From: Brumicola pallidula DSM 14239 = ACAM 615
GTDB lineage: Bacteria > Pseudomonadota > Gammaproteobacteria > Enterobacterales > Alteromonadaceae
Assembly (NCBI RefSeq): GCF_000428905.1
Contig: NZ_KE386814.1
Span: 613,758-677,757, forward strand
DNA length: 64,000 bases
Direction: 5' to 3'
Of this stretch, positions 1-9,287 are shown piece by piece. Position 1 is the stretch's first letter, and the number at the start of each line of letters is the position of its first letter. A program made the position numbers and the translations under genes. Below the pieces are notes generated by a model. It was given only the letters and a program-made list of their open reading frames with translations. It was not told where the DNA came from and did no database searches.

Positions 1-507
1 AAAAACTCTCATTATTGGAAAGGTGTAGGGTCTGGAATTGTTGTCGTTGTTATATTTTGGGGGCTAACACTATATAACATGCCAATGATGACGGGTTATT
101 CTTATGACATTGTTGATTCGGGGTCAAATTATCCAACCCTAAAAGATGGTGACATGGTTATTTCTAAACATTTCAATTATTCAGTCGAAGTAGGAAGTTT
201 TGTCGGCTTTATCGATCCTTCTGGTAATCCATTGAGAAAAAAGATAGTAGCTGTACAGGGCGATTTAGTAAAGACATGCGATGATATGTTGACAGTAAAT
301 GAAAAGGTTTACTACGGCCGGAAAGATATGCTTGATTGTAAAAATTTTGATGTCCGCACCTTAAAACCAAATGAATTCTTTGTGCTAGGAGAAAACTTGA
401 ATAATAGTTTAGATTCTCGGACTTTTGGCGTGATTTTACGAGATGATATATTTGCTGAAAGTCTATATAAAGTCGTGGATGATAGCTCGGTAATACGCTT
501 AAAATAA
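1..507 (+). CDS. S26 signal peptidase I-like protein (5' end cut by window)
   Basis: The reading frame is open from the first base, so the start lies outside the window; the methionine at 79 is internal. The visible part begins with a hydrophobic stretch (about residues 9-25 of the visible frame), followed by SGSNYPTLKDGD, which resembles the catalytic-serine block of signal peptidase I/TraF (S-x-x-PTL). RKKIVAVQGD fits the lysine block, and NNSLDSRTFGVI fits the C-terminal NSxDSRxFG block. Known family role: cleavage of signal peptides by a Ser-Lys dyad at the periplasmic face of the inner membrane. The catalytic domain is short (about 140 residues), closer to TraF/small LepB paralogues than to housekeeping LepB. 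It is probably an accessory enzyme; its substrate and partners lie outside the window. Family assignment is fairly secure, specific role unknown. Confidence 0.75.
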   Translation, partial: KNSHYWKGVGSGIVVVVIFWGLTLYNMPMMTGYSYDIVDSGSNYPTLKDGDMVISKHFNYSVEVGSFVGFIDPSGNPLRKKIVAVQGDLVKTCDDMLTVNEKVYYGRKDMLDCKNFDVRTLKPNEFFVLGENLNNSLDSRTFGVILRDDIFAESLYKVVDDSSVIRLK

Positions 508-1034
508 ATTTCGTGTATAGAAATTTTCCTCTTTATTATTTCTATCTATAAGATCTTCTAATTCTTTGCTCATAATCTTCCTTGTATAATCTCTGCCTGT
601 AGCGCTATTGCCTCACTCATTGCCACGGCCACTGGAACCGACATTAATCTACTTTGAGTATAAGACAAATTAACACTATTCACTACCCGCTGTTATAGCT
701 ATATTAAGCGAAAAATTATCATCCGACCTATCAAACTTGACTGACGGCAATGAGCGATAACCGACCGTTCAAGTAATCTGTAAATGGTTAGATTTTTTGA
801 TGTTCTCGGTTGGTATCCTAATGGCAGGTGATCCGACATTGCTGACATTAGCAAAAGTTTGGTTGTTATATTTTGTGACTGAACTGAACGCCATATTTAG
901 ATCCATTCTCTTGTAAAATTGCTTGTGCTAGTTTCAGATATTTGAAATTCTTTTCATGATAAACTATAAATCTTAAATGGCATCATTACCGCTGGCAACG
1001 TTGGATTGCCTCGTTTACATAAAAGGATTTGTAG
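508..1034. other. Gene-poor intergenic stretch
   Basis: About 530 bases between the signal-peptidase-like gene and the lipoprotein gene. I see no convincing coding frame, RNA gene or clear terminator. It contains one copy of a roughly 36-bp dispersed repeat (listed separately) and looks like decayed accessory DNA. Confidence 0.5.
653..688. repeat. Copy 1 of a ~36-bp dispersed repeat
   Basis: This stretch aligns without gaps to 6248-6283 with about 30 of 36 bases identical; the shared core is GACAAATTAAC. The second copy sits at the broken 3' end of the RES fragment. It may be a remnant of a mobile element end or recombination site, but two copies are too few to define it. Confidence 0.4.
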
Positions 1035-1997
1035 ATGAAACTACTACCTAAACTTATCTTGGTATTTATCAGTCTAATAATTGTTTCATGTACTGATAGT
1101 TCTCAACAAGCCGATCCAGATTTTAAGCCTCAGAATACCGTTAAAAGTTTCTCCTCAGATAACAGCCCAGTAGTCTTGGTTGATGAAGCGCATAATAATT
1201 TCTTAACTATCAGTGGTCGATATAAGCCATTTGAACAAGTTCTTTCGAGTAATGGTTTTACGGTAAAGTCGAATACAAGAGGTTTCACGTTAGACATACT
1301 GAAAAATATAGATATTTTAGTTATTGCCAATGCTCTCGATCACAGTAGAAGAGATTGGCAACCACCCTTTGGGAGCGCACTGAATGATGATGAAGTTGCA
1401 AGCGTAAAACAGTGGGTTACTGATGGAGGTTCGCTTTTGTTAATCGCCGACCACACGCCCTTTCCGAAAGTTGTTGAAAATCTGGCATTCGCTTTTGGTT
1501 TCGAATTTAGTAATGGGCACGTCGGTCGCTATACGTTTCGCATTGCAGATGCCACTCTTTCTGCTGAGCATCCTATTACTAATAGTGGCAACAATTCGTC
1601 TAATGAATTGCCTGTCGCTTTGTCTATTCCAAACATTCAGAAGAATGCTTTATTGTTTAGCCGAATAACTCAAGTCAAAACGTTTGGTGGTTCAGCATTC
1701 AAGGCTCCAGATGAAGCAGAGTCTTTGCTAACAATTAGACAAGGGATTTTTTCTACGGAACCAGCAATTCCATTTCAAGTTAATTCATCTACCACAAGAA
1801 TACCAATTGAAGGATGGAGCCAAGGAGCAGTTTTGAAAGTCGGAAAAGGCCGTGTTGCTGTTTTTTCTGAGGGAATGATGTTTTCTTCACAAGTGGACGT
1901 AAAGACAGGAGAGAAGCATGGCTTAAGGTCTGTTGGCGCAGAACAAAACGAGCAGTTTTTACTTAATGTTATGCACTGGCTATCAAGCGTCTTTTAA
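1035..1997 (+). CDS. Predicted lipoprotein with GATase1/DUF4350-like fold
   Basis: A 320-residue protein with an N-terminal signal ending in a lipobox (LIIVSC, Cys19), so it is predicted to be lipid-anchored. The body starts with VVLVDEAHNNFLTISGRYKPF and has a D-I-L-V-I-A-N segment, then VKQWVTDGGSLLLIADHTPF. This pattern resembles the class-I glutamine-amidotransferase-like fold of DUF4350/GldG-type proteins, which act as binding or scaffold domains rather than amidotransferases. I see no nucleophile-elbow cysteine. The ATG follows a GGATTTG purine stretch. The gene stands alone, flanked by gene-poor DNA, and no partner is visible. Function unknown; the fold assignment is from pattern only. 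Confidence 0.6.
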   Translation: MKLLPKLILVFISLIIVSCTDSSQQADPDFKPQNTVKSFSSDNSPVVLVDEAHNNFLTISGRYKPFEQVLSSNGFTVKSNTRGFTLDILKNIDILVIANALDHSRRDWQPPFGSALNDDEVASVKQWVTDGGSLLLIADHTPFPKVVENLAFAFGFEFSNGHVGRYTFRIADATLSAEHPITNSGNNSSNELPVALSIPNIQKNALLFSRITQVKTFGGSAFKAPDEAESLLTIRQGIFSTEPAIPFQVNSSTTRIPIEGWSQGAVLKVGKGRVAVFSEGMMFSSQVDVKTGEKHGLRSVGAEQNEQFLLNVMHWLSSVF

Positions 1998-2163
1998 ACG
2001 TGTAGCAACCGAATATCTAACAATATGAAGTAAGGTATCAGTACAAGATTAAGCATTGGGGTTTCACCCAATATAGCCTAGAAATTCGAAATCTATCATG
2101 ACTGCAATAGGTCGATTACCACTTTTGTACAGTGAAGAAATCCGGTTAAACGGACGTATACGG

Positions 2164-2697
2164 TTACTCACCTACAAAGAATACTTTATGCCATTCTTGC
2201 TGTTGAAGTAATATCGAATCAATTGCCTTATCTGGCAGATCTGCAAAAATATTTTTATCTTCAAATACAGAACTTCCTATTACGGATGGATATTTCGCCA
2301 TAAAAAGTGAAGAACCAGTTTCTAGTTCACCAAACTTTCTATAATGGTAGAGGACTCTTTTTAATGCACCGTTATCGAATATCAACACGTAACTTTTGGA
2401 GCTTGACGCAAATAGAACCCAATAATCAGAAGTATTTAATTCTTCTGTGAATTCATATTTAGCCACATTGTACCCTGGATGCTGCATATGGAATGGTTCT
2501 CTGGTTCGAATTTGAACTATTTCAGCTTTTTTCGATACAACTGCTTCAAATGAAAGATCCTTAGTAGAACCTATTTTAAACTCGTGATGAGTACCTGATG
2601 AGTACGAATAGATGCCAGAGGGTTTAATAAAAACAATAGCAGACATGGCAATTACTGGGATAACAATCAAGAAAAACAGCCAGTATTTTCTTCGCAT
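2164..2697 (-). CDS. Hypothetical membrane-anchored protein
   Basis: A 177-residue protein that I do not recognise. It opens with MRRKYW and a hydrophobic helix (about residues 5-25), which suggests an uncleaved signal anchor with the rest in the periplasm. The body is mixed, with many aromatic residues and no motif I can name. It is isolated, transcribed towards the lipoprotein gene, with no operon partner. The sequence composition looks coding, but expression and function are open. Confidence 0.5.
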   Translation of the reverse strand: MRRKYWLFFLIVIPVIAMSAIVFIKPSGIYSYSSGTHHEFKIGSTKDLSFEAVVSKKAEIVQIRTREPFHMQHPGYNVAKYEFTEELNTSDYWVLFASSSKSYVLIFDNGALKRVLYHYRKFGELETGSSLFMAKYPSVIGSSVFEDKNIFADLPDKAIDSILLQQQEWHKVFFVGE

Positions 2698-3186
2698 TTA
2701 ATGCAAACTCCCTTTTTGTTTGTTGTCACCATTACCCAATTGGATTTTTACTTTATTTGCTAAATTAAGCAACCCAAATAAATATCGATGATTGCTCCCC
2801 CTCGCTGATTACGACCAAATAATTGAACTCTCTAATGACCGTTTTAGGTCGAAACTTGCCGAAAGCCGTTATGCCACTAGCACAGAACTAACTACCATTT
2901 CTAGAAACTTAAGCACAACGGGCGTATTGCACTTTTTTATCACTGTACGACAAGTGTCACCGGTTTACTAAATTATTATGGGTTTATAGAAAATGTCCAT
3001 AATAAGCCCGCGCCAGCAAAAATCGTGAGATTATTTGGCAGCAACATGAGATCTTTTTGCAAAGTCTATGAGATCCCATATTAGCAGTGATACCAACAAG
3101 ACCTGTCTGGAATAAAGATAAACTAGTCGGTCAAAAATTGACGTTAACGATACAACAAATCTATGGCATTAGAGTTAGATTAGACT
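2698..3186. other. Intergenic stretch without recognisable genes
   Basis: About 490 bases upstream of the membrane-anchored orphan and downstream of the broken transposase. All frames are broken by stops. I looked for the missing C-terminal half of the ISAs1 transposase on the minus strand here and did not find it. The stretch looks like decayed accessory sequence. Confidence 0.45.
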
Positions 3187-3687
3187 TTAAACAGAAATAT
3201 TTTGTGTATTTAATGCATCCGTTGTAATGATACATCCAGTGACATCTAAGTTTTTGAGCAATGCAGGTAAGGCCGTTATCTCATTAGATTTTCCATCTAC
3301 TTTGACTTGCCCAAGTGTCAATTGGTTATCATGAGAGCGGCGAACACATTTACCGTCAATAGCGATCACATCCCCTGTAACGTTCTTAACTATCTCTTTG
3401 ATCCAGCTAAAAAAACAGGTTTGAAATTGTTCAGGACCGATTAAGGAAAAAATGCGTCCAAATGTATCATGAGACGGAATACCATTTTCTAGGGATAAAT
3501 ATTGTTCAAACCAAGTGCGTTTAATATTGGGAAATTTTTCAATGGCCACCCAACCATCACAACCGCAAATAACGGCACATAGGGTAATAAAAAAGATGTC
3601 ATCTAATTTATGTAATTGTTTTCTTTAAAGGCGGGGATCTTCTATATCTTTGAAATGTTCGATAAGTGTAGGCTTGTGTTTGGTCAT
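3187..3687 (-). pseudogene. ISAs1-family transposase, broken remnant
   Basis: Reading the minus strand from the ATG at 3687 gives MTKHKPTLIEHFKDIEDPRL, then an in-frame TAA, then the usual continuation with LCAVICGCDGWVAIEKF. The frame from 3549 carries ISAs1 hallmarks: ENGIPSHDTFGRIFS, VIAIDGKCVRRSHD, LGQVKVDGKSNEITALP and the start of the second catalytic block (CIITTDA). Between RRSHD and LGQVKVD the roughly 20 residues usually present (including the HMVSAW-type segment) are missing. The frame stops shortly after TTDA and the C-terminal half is absent. So there are three lesions: a premature stop, an internal deletion and a C-terminal truncation. No inverted repeats were identified. It is an inactive relic. 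Confidence 0.85.
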
Positions 3688-3870
3688 TTTACGTTGCTTG
3701 AAGCGAAGTAATAGATCAAATTAGGAGATCTGTGTCAAATTTTTTTAATGCGATTGCCCTACTAGCAAAATCAGTGCCTGTTGAACAGATCAGGTATGTC
3801 GTTTATCCTACTCATAAACTGCTCATTTAATTGGAAATCGGGCTACATCGCTTGCATAAGGTAAAAAGTC

Positions 3871-6144
3871 ATGATGAGAACGTTTTGTAAAACCCGCCTG
3901 GTTAATGCAGTTATATTTGCTGCTGGTTTGGCTTTTACGGCGCAAAGCCATGCAGCCGTCAGTATTATTCAAGGCAAGACTATTATCCCCGCTGGTAACG
4001 CCACTGCTGATAACGACTTAACCGTTAGGAATAGCAAATTGGCCTTTTCATTAGCTGTAGGCTCCACGCCTCCATGGGGGGTAGCCCGAGGTTGTATTGT
4101 GGATATTGCCAATGTCAAAAAGGATGGAACTTTAAGTGATGATCGTGTCGCCTTTGCTGATTTTATCCCGAATAACTGGTCAAGCTGGCCGAACACTTAT
4201 CAAACCGTTGATATCGTTAAAGACACTAAAGACGAGGCGATAGTTGAGATAACTCGCGATTTTGGTGAGGTGATTATTAATACGGTTTATAGCCTGGCAG
4301 CGGATTCTGATCTTATTCATGTTAAAACCACCATGACCAACGAAGGTGAACCATTGGCTGATATGTTATCCGGTTATGCGTTGTGGCCAGATGGTGGTCA
4401 TAAATTTGCTGTACCCGGGTATGCAAGCCAAGACGAGAAGGTTGTAAATAACACCCTATCAGATCGCTTTATTGGCTATGACGCAAATTGGGCTATCGCA
4501 CTTCATGCACCGTATATGACACAGGTGAGATACCAATCACGGGATTTATATACCAAACATAGTCTAAAAAAATCAGAATCAATATCATTTGAAGGCGACT
4601 ATCAGGTGCTGGCCAGTGGCGACCTCGCCCCGGTGGTCAGTGCCGAAATTGAGCGTAAAAATCTACAGGCTGGAACGTTGACCGGAAGCGTGAAAACTCA
4701 GGGGAATAAGGTGGTTAGCGAACCCGCGGTTGTGGTGCTTAAAAGTGACGTACCGTACATTTGGGTAATGGGTGAAAGTGGCCAGTACAGTATTGACTTG
4801 CCGGTGGGAGAGTATCAAGTTTATGCGACAGGTAAGGGTTATTCCGATAGTAAAAAGCATGATGTCAGTATCAAAAACAATGAGTCAAAAACACTTTCGT
4901 TCGATGATCTTCTGGCTCCAGGTCAAGTCAACATTCACGTTACCGACGCACAAACAACGACTGCGTTAGACGCAAAAGTACAGATCGAAAAGGGTAATAA
5001 ACCCCTGATTGAATTTTTCGGTGCTAAAACATTCTTCACAGAATTAGACAACGTTGGTCATGCCCAATTTACATTAGCCCCTGGCGATTACCAGCTGAAA
5101 GTTTCGTCCGGCGGTGACTTTGTAGCTAAACCCGTATTAATTGATACCAGTATTGTTCCCAATAAAACCATCGATTTAGTCGTCGCAATCCCGGTCAGTA
5201 CTTATCCACCTCAACATGGCTGGTATGCAGGTGATCTACATCATCATTCAGATGTGTTGGAGGGCTCGACACCAGCGGAGTATCTGGTGCGCTCACAACT
5301 GGCAGCGGGTCTTAATGTTACGTTTGTGAGTGACCATGATTCAACAAAAAATAATGCGGATATTCAAGCGCTTTCTGATAAGCGTGGCGTGCCATTTATT
5401 CCATCCATAGAAATCTCGCCCTCGTGGGGGCATTTTAATGTGTTCCCCGTTGAGATTGGCGCCCAGCTATCGGTAGATCCAGGCGTGGACGATATCCATA
5501 ACATCATTAAAGATGCCCGGCACATGGGCGCAACGGTGGTCGCGTCTAACCATCCGTATATTCCTTACGGTTACCTGAGTAGCCTGAGCAAAAACACCGC
5601 CCCCGGTGGCTTTAATCCAACCATTGATCTTATCGAGATAAATGCCGTGGTGGACTATAACAAGGCAATTGAGAAGGCGCGTCAGCTATGGTCTGAAGGT
5701 TTGCCCTATTACTATACGGCAGGTTCTGATACGCACGATGTGTGGAACGAAACCAGCGGTCGCAACCGCATGTTTGTATATACAGGGAGTAAACCAGACG
5801 CTAACGCGTTTGCTCAGGCAATGAAAAATGGCCGCTCTTATGCATCGTTTGGGCCGGTAATATATCCACAAAACGTAATGTTTGGCGATACAGTAATGCT
5901 CGCTAAAAATCAGCCGCAATCCGTTAGTTTTGACTTGTTATCGGTCAGCGGCCTTAAATCGGTACAGTTGATCGGCAATGACGGGGTCATAAGTGAACAA
6001 ACGTTAACGGGTGAGAATGCATCAGTCGTATTTGATCTGCCGCAATTGTCGGGATGGGTGAGTTTAGTCGTAGAAGATAAAAAGGGACACAAAGCTTTTT
6101 CAAACCCAATATGGCTGAAAATGGTCAATGAAAAACAATTTTGA
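3871..6144 (+). CDS. Secreted PHP-domain metallohydrolase, CehA/McbA family
   Basis: A 757-residue protein with a cleavable signal peptide (AGLAFTAQSHA, about residues 17-28). The N-terminal ~440 residues look like beta-sandwich domains, including two carboxypeptidase-regulatory-like segments (about 265-345 and 350-435). A PHP phosphoesterase-like domain follows. Its metal-binding motifs are clear: GDLHHHSD (454-461), VSDHD (486-490), SNHPY (559-563) and AGSDTHD (617-623). Members of the CehA/McbA group include carbaryl hydrolases and other exported hydrolases, but most are uncharacterised, so the substrate cannot be given. The ATG at 3871 follows AAGGTAAA. It stands alone between a transposase relic and a RES fragment, in a region that looks recently rearranged. 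Confidence 0.8.
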   Translation: MMRTFCKTRLVNAVIFAAGLAFTAQSHAAVSIIQGKTIIPAGNATADNDLTVRNSKLAFSLAVGSTPPWGVARGCIVDIANVKKDGTLSDDRVAFADFIPNNWSSWPNTYQTVDIVKDTKDEAIVEITRDFGEVIINTVYSLAADSDLIHVKTTMTNEGEPLADMLSGYALWPDGGHKFAVPGYASQDEKVVNNTLSDRFIGYDANWAIALHAPYMTQVRYQSRDLYTKHSLKKSESISFEGDYQVLASGDLAPVVSAEIERKNLQAGTLTGSVKTQGNKVVSEPAVVVLKSDVPYIWVMGESGQYSIDLPVGEYQVYATGKGYSDSKKHDVSIKNNESKTLSFDDLLAPGQVNIHVTDAQTTTALDAKVQIEKGNKPLIEFFGAKTFFTELDNVGHAQFTLAPGDYQLKVSSGGDFVAKPVLIDTSIVPNKTIDLVVAIPVSTYPPQHGWYAGDLHHHSDVLEGSTPAEYLVRSQLAAGLNVTFVSDHDSTKNNADIQALSDKRGVPFIPSIEISPSWGHFNVFPVEIGAQLSVDPGVDDIHNIIKDARHMGATVVASNHPYIPYGYLSSLSKNTAPGGFNPTIDLIEINAVVDYNKAIEKARQLWSEGLPYYYTAGSDTHDVWNETSGRNRMFVYTGSKPDANAFAQAMKNGRSYASFGPVIYPQNVMFGDTVMLAKNQPQSVSFDLLSVSGLKSVQLIGNDGVISEQTLTGENASVVFDLPQLSGWVSLVVEDKKGHKAFSNPIWLKMVNEKQF

Positions 6145-6247
6145 GGTTCTGCTGCACTCCAGGATGATTTTATAAAGCGCGATGAGCATGATGAAGCGCA
6201 CTGATGAGCACTACTAAGCGGAGACGATATATGAGCATCGTCCCGAT

Positions 6248-6283
6248 CTTGAGTACAGGACAAATTAACGCTATGCATTACCC
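6248..6283. repeat. Copy 2 of a ~36-bp dispersed repeat
   Basis: Matches 653-688 at about 30 of 36 positions. It overlaps the point where the RES-domain coding sequence ends prematurely: the stop codon of that frame lies inside this copy. This suggests the repeat marks the rearrangement breakpoint. Confidence 0.4.
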
Positions 6284-6598
6284 ATCGTCACGAACGCTAT
6301 TGTAGATAAGTCCGTCACTGCCTTTTCTTCTCATGGCAGTGGCGAAAGCTTGTGGCGCTTGATAATCTTCTTGATGGTACTGGGCAAACTCTTTACCACG
6401 AATATCATGTAATCTGGATGACACTTGGTTAACGTAGCATCGCATGGTCAAGTCAATGTCCGGTTCATCCGTTGTGCGTAATAATATTTCTCGATGGTAA
6501 ATCGTCTCTTTAAGCGCCGTTTTTATGTCTTTGGCAGCATAATATACGCCATAGGACTTTCCTGAGGTAAACATGGAATATTTCGCCGTGTGGTTCAA
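6278..6598 (-). pseudogene. RES-domain protein fragment
   Basis: The 106-residue frame matches the middle of RES-domain proteins: SYGVYYAAKDIKTALKET, then YHRE, RLHDIRG, YQAPQAFATAMRRKGSDG and LIYNSVR. RES proteins are typically toxins that degrade NAD+, paired with Xre-type antitoxins. Full-length members continue after the SVR segment with a GGECVAVFRP-like end; here the frame stops after SVRDDG. Upstream, an in-frame TGA directly precedes the only possible start (TTG), so the N-terminal part is missing too. No antitoxin gene is adjacent. I read it as a decayed toxin gene rather than a working one. Confidence 0.7.
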
Positions 6599-6674
6599 TC
6601 AGCAGCGTGAACAAAACGGAAAAGAGCATGTAAGTCTATAGCCACTAATTAACTGAGCTAACCAGTCAGCTGTA

Positions 6675-7688
6675 TTATAAACGCTCTAAAACCGCATCAG
6701 TAAACTCAAGCGTACCGTGCTCGCCACCAAGGTCGCGCGTAGTACGGTCACCCGACTCGATCACGTCTTTAAGCGCGGCGCGAATGCGGTCTGCTTTATC
6801 GGCCATGTTCAAATACTCTAGCATTTGAATTGAGGCTAATATAACCGAGGTTGGGTTTGCTAAGTTCATACCCGCAATGTCAGGTGCTGAACCGTGTACC
6901 GCTTCAAAAATGGCGCAGTCTTCGCCAATATTCGCGCCTGGTGCCATACCTAAACCGCCAACCAAACCAGCACACAGGTCGGATAAAATATCGCCGAACA
7001 AGTTGGTGGTCACGATGATGTCGAACTGATGTGGGTTCATGACTAATTGCATACAGCAGTTATCCACAATCATCTCATCTGACTGAATGTCAGGATAACG
7101 CGCCGCAACTTCTCTGGCCACTTTTAGGAATAAACCTGATGTCGACTTCAAGATATTTGCTTTATGCACTGCCGTGACCTTTTTACGGCCTTCTCTGCGT
7201 GCGAGCTCGTATGCAAAAACAACAATTTTCTCGGCGCCTTCACGCGTGATTATACTGACCGCTTCAGCTTCATTGCCATCGGCAGATACAACCTGTCCTA
7301 AGCCTGAGTACATGCCTTGTGTATTTTCACGCACGGTAATGATGTCGATGTCTTCATAGCGCGCTTTAGTGCCTTTGAAAGACAATACCGGGCGCAAGTT
7401 AGCATATAGTTTGAATTGCTTGCGTAAGCTGACATTAATTGACGTAAAACCTTCACCTACAGGCGTGGTTAATGGGCCTTTTAATGCGACTTTGTTCTTT
7501 GCTATCAGGTCTAAGGTTTCTTGCGGTAAAAGTTCACCGTGATTTTCCAATGCCATTAAGCCGGCGTCTGCGTATTCGTAGTTGAAGTTACAACCTACTT
7601 TATCGAGAATTTTAGTGGCGGCATCAATGATGTCAGGGCCGATCCCATCGCCGCGTATTACGGTAATGTTTTGTTGTGTTGGGTTCAT
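6675..7688 (-). CDS. Isocitrate dehydrogenase, NAD-type (IDH/IPMDH family)
   Basis: Catalyses oxidative decarboxylation of isocitrate to 2-oxoglutarate in the TCA cycle. It belongs to the short monomer class (about 337 residues). It starts with NITVIRGDGIGPDI, has the substrate loop SINVSLRKQFKLYANLRP (Ser and Asn typical of isocitrate rather than isopropylmalate binding), ITVRENTQGMYSGL, the Lys/Asp region VTAVHKANILK, and NLFGDILSDL, followed by EAVHGSAPDIAG near the cofactor site. A GTG at 7697 is in frame, but CTGGAG lies about 8 nt before the ATG at 7688, which I prefer. The gene is isolated from the ppnN operon by about 230 bp. The ENTQGM variant of the usual ENTEGEYSG is slightly unusual. 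3-isopropylmalate dehydrogenase is the main alternative and is less likely from the SxN loop. Confidence 0.85.
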   Translation of the reverse strand: MNPTQQNITVIRGDGIGPDIIDAATKILDKVGCNFNYEYADAGLMALENHGELLPQETLDLIAKNKVALKGPLTTPVGEGFTSINVSLRKQFKLYANLRPVLSFKGTKARYEDIDIITVRENTQGMYSGLGQVVSADGNEAEAVSIITREGAEKIVVFAYELARREGRKKVTAVHKANILKSTSGLFLKVAREVAARYPDIQSDEMIVDNCCMQLVMNPHQFDIIVTTNLFGDILSDLCAGLVGGLGMAPGANIGEDCAIFEAVHGSAPDIAGMNLANPTSVILASIQMLEYLNMADKADRIRAALKDVIESGDRTTRDLGGEHGTLEFTDAVLERL

Positions 7689-7925
7689 ACTGTGCACTCC
7701 AGTAGTGTGTCGTTAGCGTTTATGTAAGCTGATTTAAGCAAACTGTTGAGAAGAAATCGTTACTACAGCTCAATAATTTAAGTCGCGCGCATGTTACCTG
7801 AATGGCCACGCTAGGTACAGCCTCTATCGTCAACATTCATGGCGTGTATATCGCTTTTTTATGCTTATACGCACGCCATTTAAATGTGACAGCCTGTTCC
7901 TACACTTTGGTCTTAGAGTTTGATG

Positions 7926-9287
7926 CTATAGCTTAATCTTATAACAGGGCTCGTAATGACTACCCGGCAGTTTCATTCTGCCTTGATCAACAAATGACTT
8001 AAGTAACACATCCATTTTTTGCATCAACTCAACATCACCGGTAAGTTCAAACGCACCATGTTGCTTAATTTCTTTGATACCTTCAACTTTCACGTTGCCC
8101 GCAACAATACCTGAAAAGCACTTACGCAACGTGGCCGCTAGAGACGCTTTAGGCTGGTCTAACTTCAAATTCAGTGAGCTCATGTTTTTATGGTTAGGCA
8201 CAAATGGGGTTTGAAAGTCTTCTGATATTTTCAGCGTCCAATTGAAATTCAGTGAGTTTCCAGTGTCACGTCGATGATCCTCTACTACGGCTTTTTGTTG
8301 CGCCATTAACGAGCCCACTTTGGCATCGTCACCCACCACAATGGTGTATTTTGCCTGAGCTTCGGCGCCTAGCGTGTCGCCAATAAACTGATCAATGGCT
8401 TCAAAATAACCTTTGCTGTTTGCGGGGCCGGTTAATATCAATGGAATTTTTTGGTCTTTGTTTTCCTCGTCCATTAACAAACCCAGCAGGTAAAGTAACT
8501 CTTCAGCTGTACCTGCGCCGCCGGGGAAAATCACAATACCATGTGAAATACGCACAAATGCCTCTAAGCGTTTTTCAATGTCGGGCATGATAATGAGTTC
8601 ATTCACAATGGCATTGGGGGGTTCTGCTGCGATAATGCTGGGTTCTGAAATGCCTAAATAGCGACCATTTTTATTGCGCTGTTTGGCATGGCCTATGGTG
8701 GCCCCTTTCATTGGGCCTTTCATTGCGCCGGGCCCGCAGCCTGTGCATATATTAAAACCACGTAAACCTAATTGATAGCCCACGGATTTGGTGTATTTGT
8801 ATTCTTCTTCACGGATCGAATGGCCACCCCAGCAAACAATCATATTAACGTCGTTGTCTTGTGATATCGCATCGGCATGACGAAGCATATCGAAAACAAT
8901 ATGTGTGGTTAAGGCACTTGGTGCGTCTATTAAACCTTCAACATTGTTACCGTCTTTAGTGCCCATATAGAGCATGTCGCGAAGCACAGCGAATAAATGT
9001 TCATGCACGCCTTTAATTAATACACCATCGACAAAAGCCACTTCAGGAGGGTTAATTAATTCAATTTTAACGCCACGCTCACGGCGCAACAAATGCACGT
9101 CAAAGTCGCCATAAGGGCCAAATAATTTGTGATAGTTGTCTTCTTCAACCCCACTATTGAGAACGGCTAAGCAGCAGTTTCTAAATGTTCCGTATAAATC
9201 GCTTTTTGTTGATTGTTGTAAAAGGCTAACTTCTAGCTGTGATAATTGGCTCATCCAACCGACCGGGTCGAGTTGCACTGTGGTCAT
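7926..9287 (-). CDS. ppnN: Nucleotide 5'-monophosphate nucleosidase PpnN (YgdH)
   Basis: Hydrolyses purine and pyrimidine nucleoside monophosphates to base plus ribose 5-phosphate. In E. coli it is a cytosolic (p)ppGpp-binding enzyme. At 453 residues it matches the usual length (E. coli 454). The N-terminal domain is followed by the LOG-type Rossmann core with MIVCWGGHS, GCGPGAMKGPMKGA and the PGGAGTAEELLYL motif; the C-terminal ~120 residues are the DUF3412-like domain. The ATG overlaps the TGA of the diguanylate cyclase gene by 4 nt (ATGA), indicating translational coupling. The order queF - GGDEF - ppnN places it last in the operon. An inverted repeat lies downstream (arms near 7839-7846 and 7872-7879). 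Confidence 0.93.
   Translation of the reverse strand: MTTVQLDPVGWMSQLSQLEVSLLQQSTKSDLYGTFRNCCLAVLNSGVEEDNYHKLFGPYGDFDVHLLRRERGVKIELINPPEVAFVDGVLIKGVHEHLFAVLRDMLYMGTKDGNNVEGLIDAPSALTTHIVFDMLRHADAISQDNDVNMIVCWGGHSIREEEYKYTKSVGYQLGLRGFNICTGCGPGAMKGPMKGATIGHAKQRNKNGRYLGISEPSIIAAEPPNAIVNELIIMPDIEKRLEAFVRISHGIVIFPGGAGTAEELLYLLGLLMDEENKDQKIPLILTGPANSKGYFEAIDQFIGDTLGAEAQAKYTIVVGDDAKVGSLMAQQKAVVEDHRRDTGNSLNFNWTLKISEDFQTPFVPNHKNMSSLNLKLDQPKASLAATLRKCFSGIVAGNVKVEGIKEIKQHGAFELTGDVELMQKMDVLLKSFVDQGRMKLPGSHYEPCYKIKL

Noticed and set aside
3187-3549. Active ISAs1 transposase
   Set aside because: It has an upstream in-frame stop, an internal deletion and no C-terminal half.
6278-6598. Working RES-Xre toxin-antitoxin module
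   Set aside because: The RES frame lacks both ends and no Xre-type gene is adjacent.
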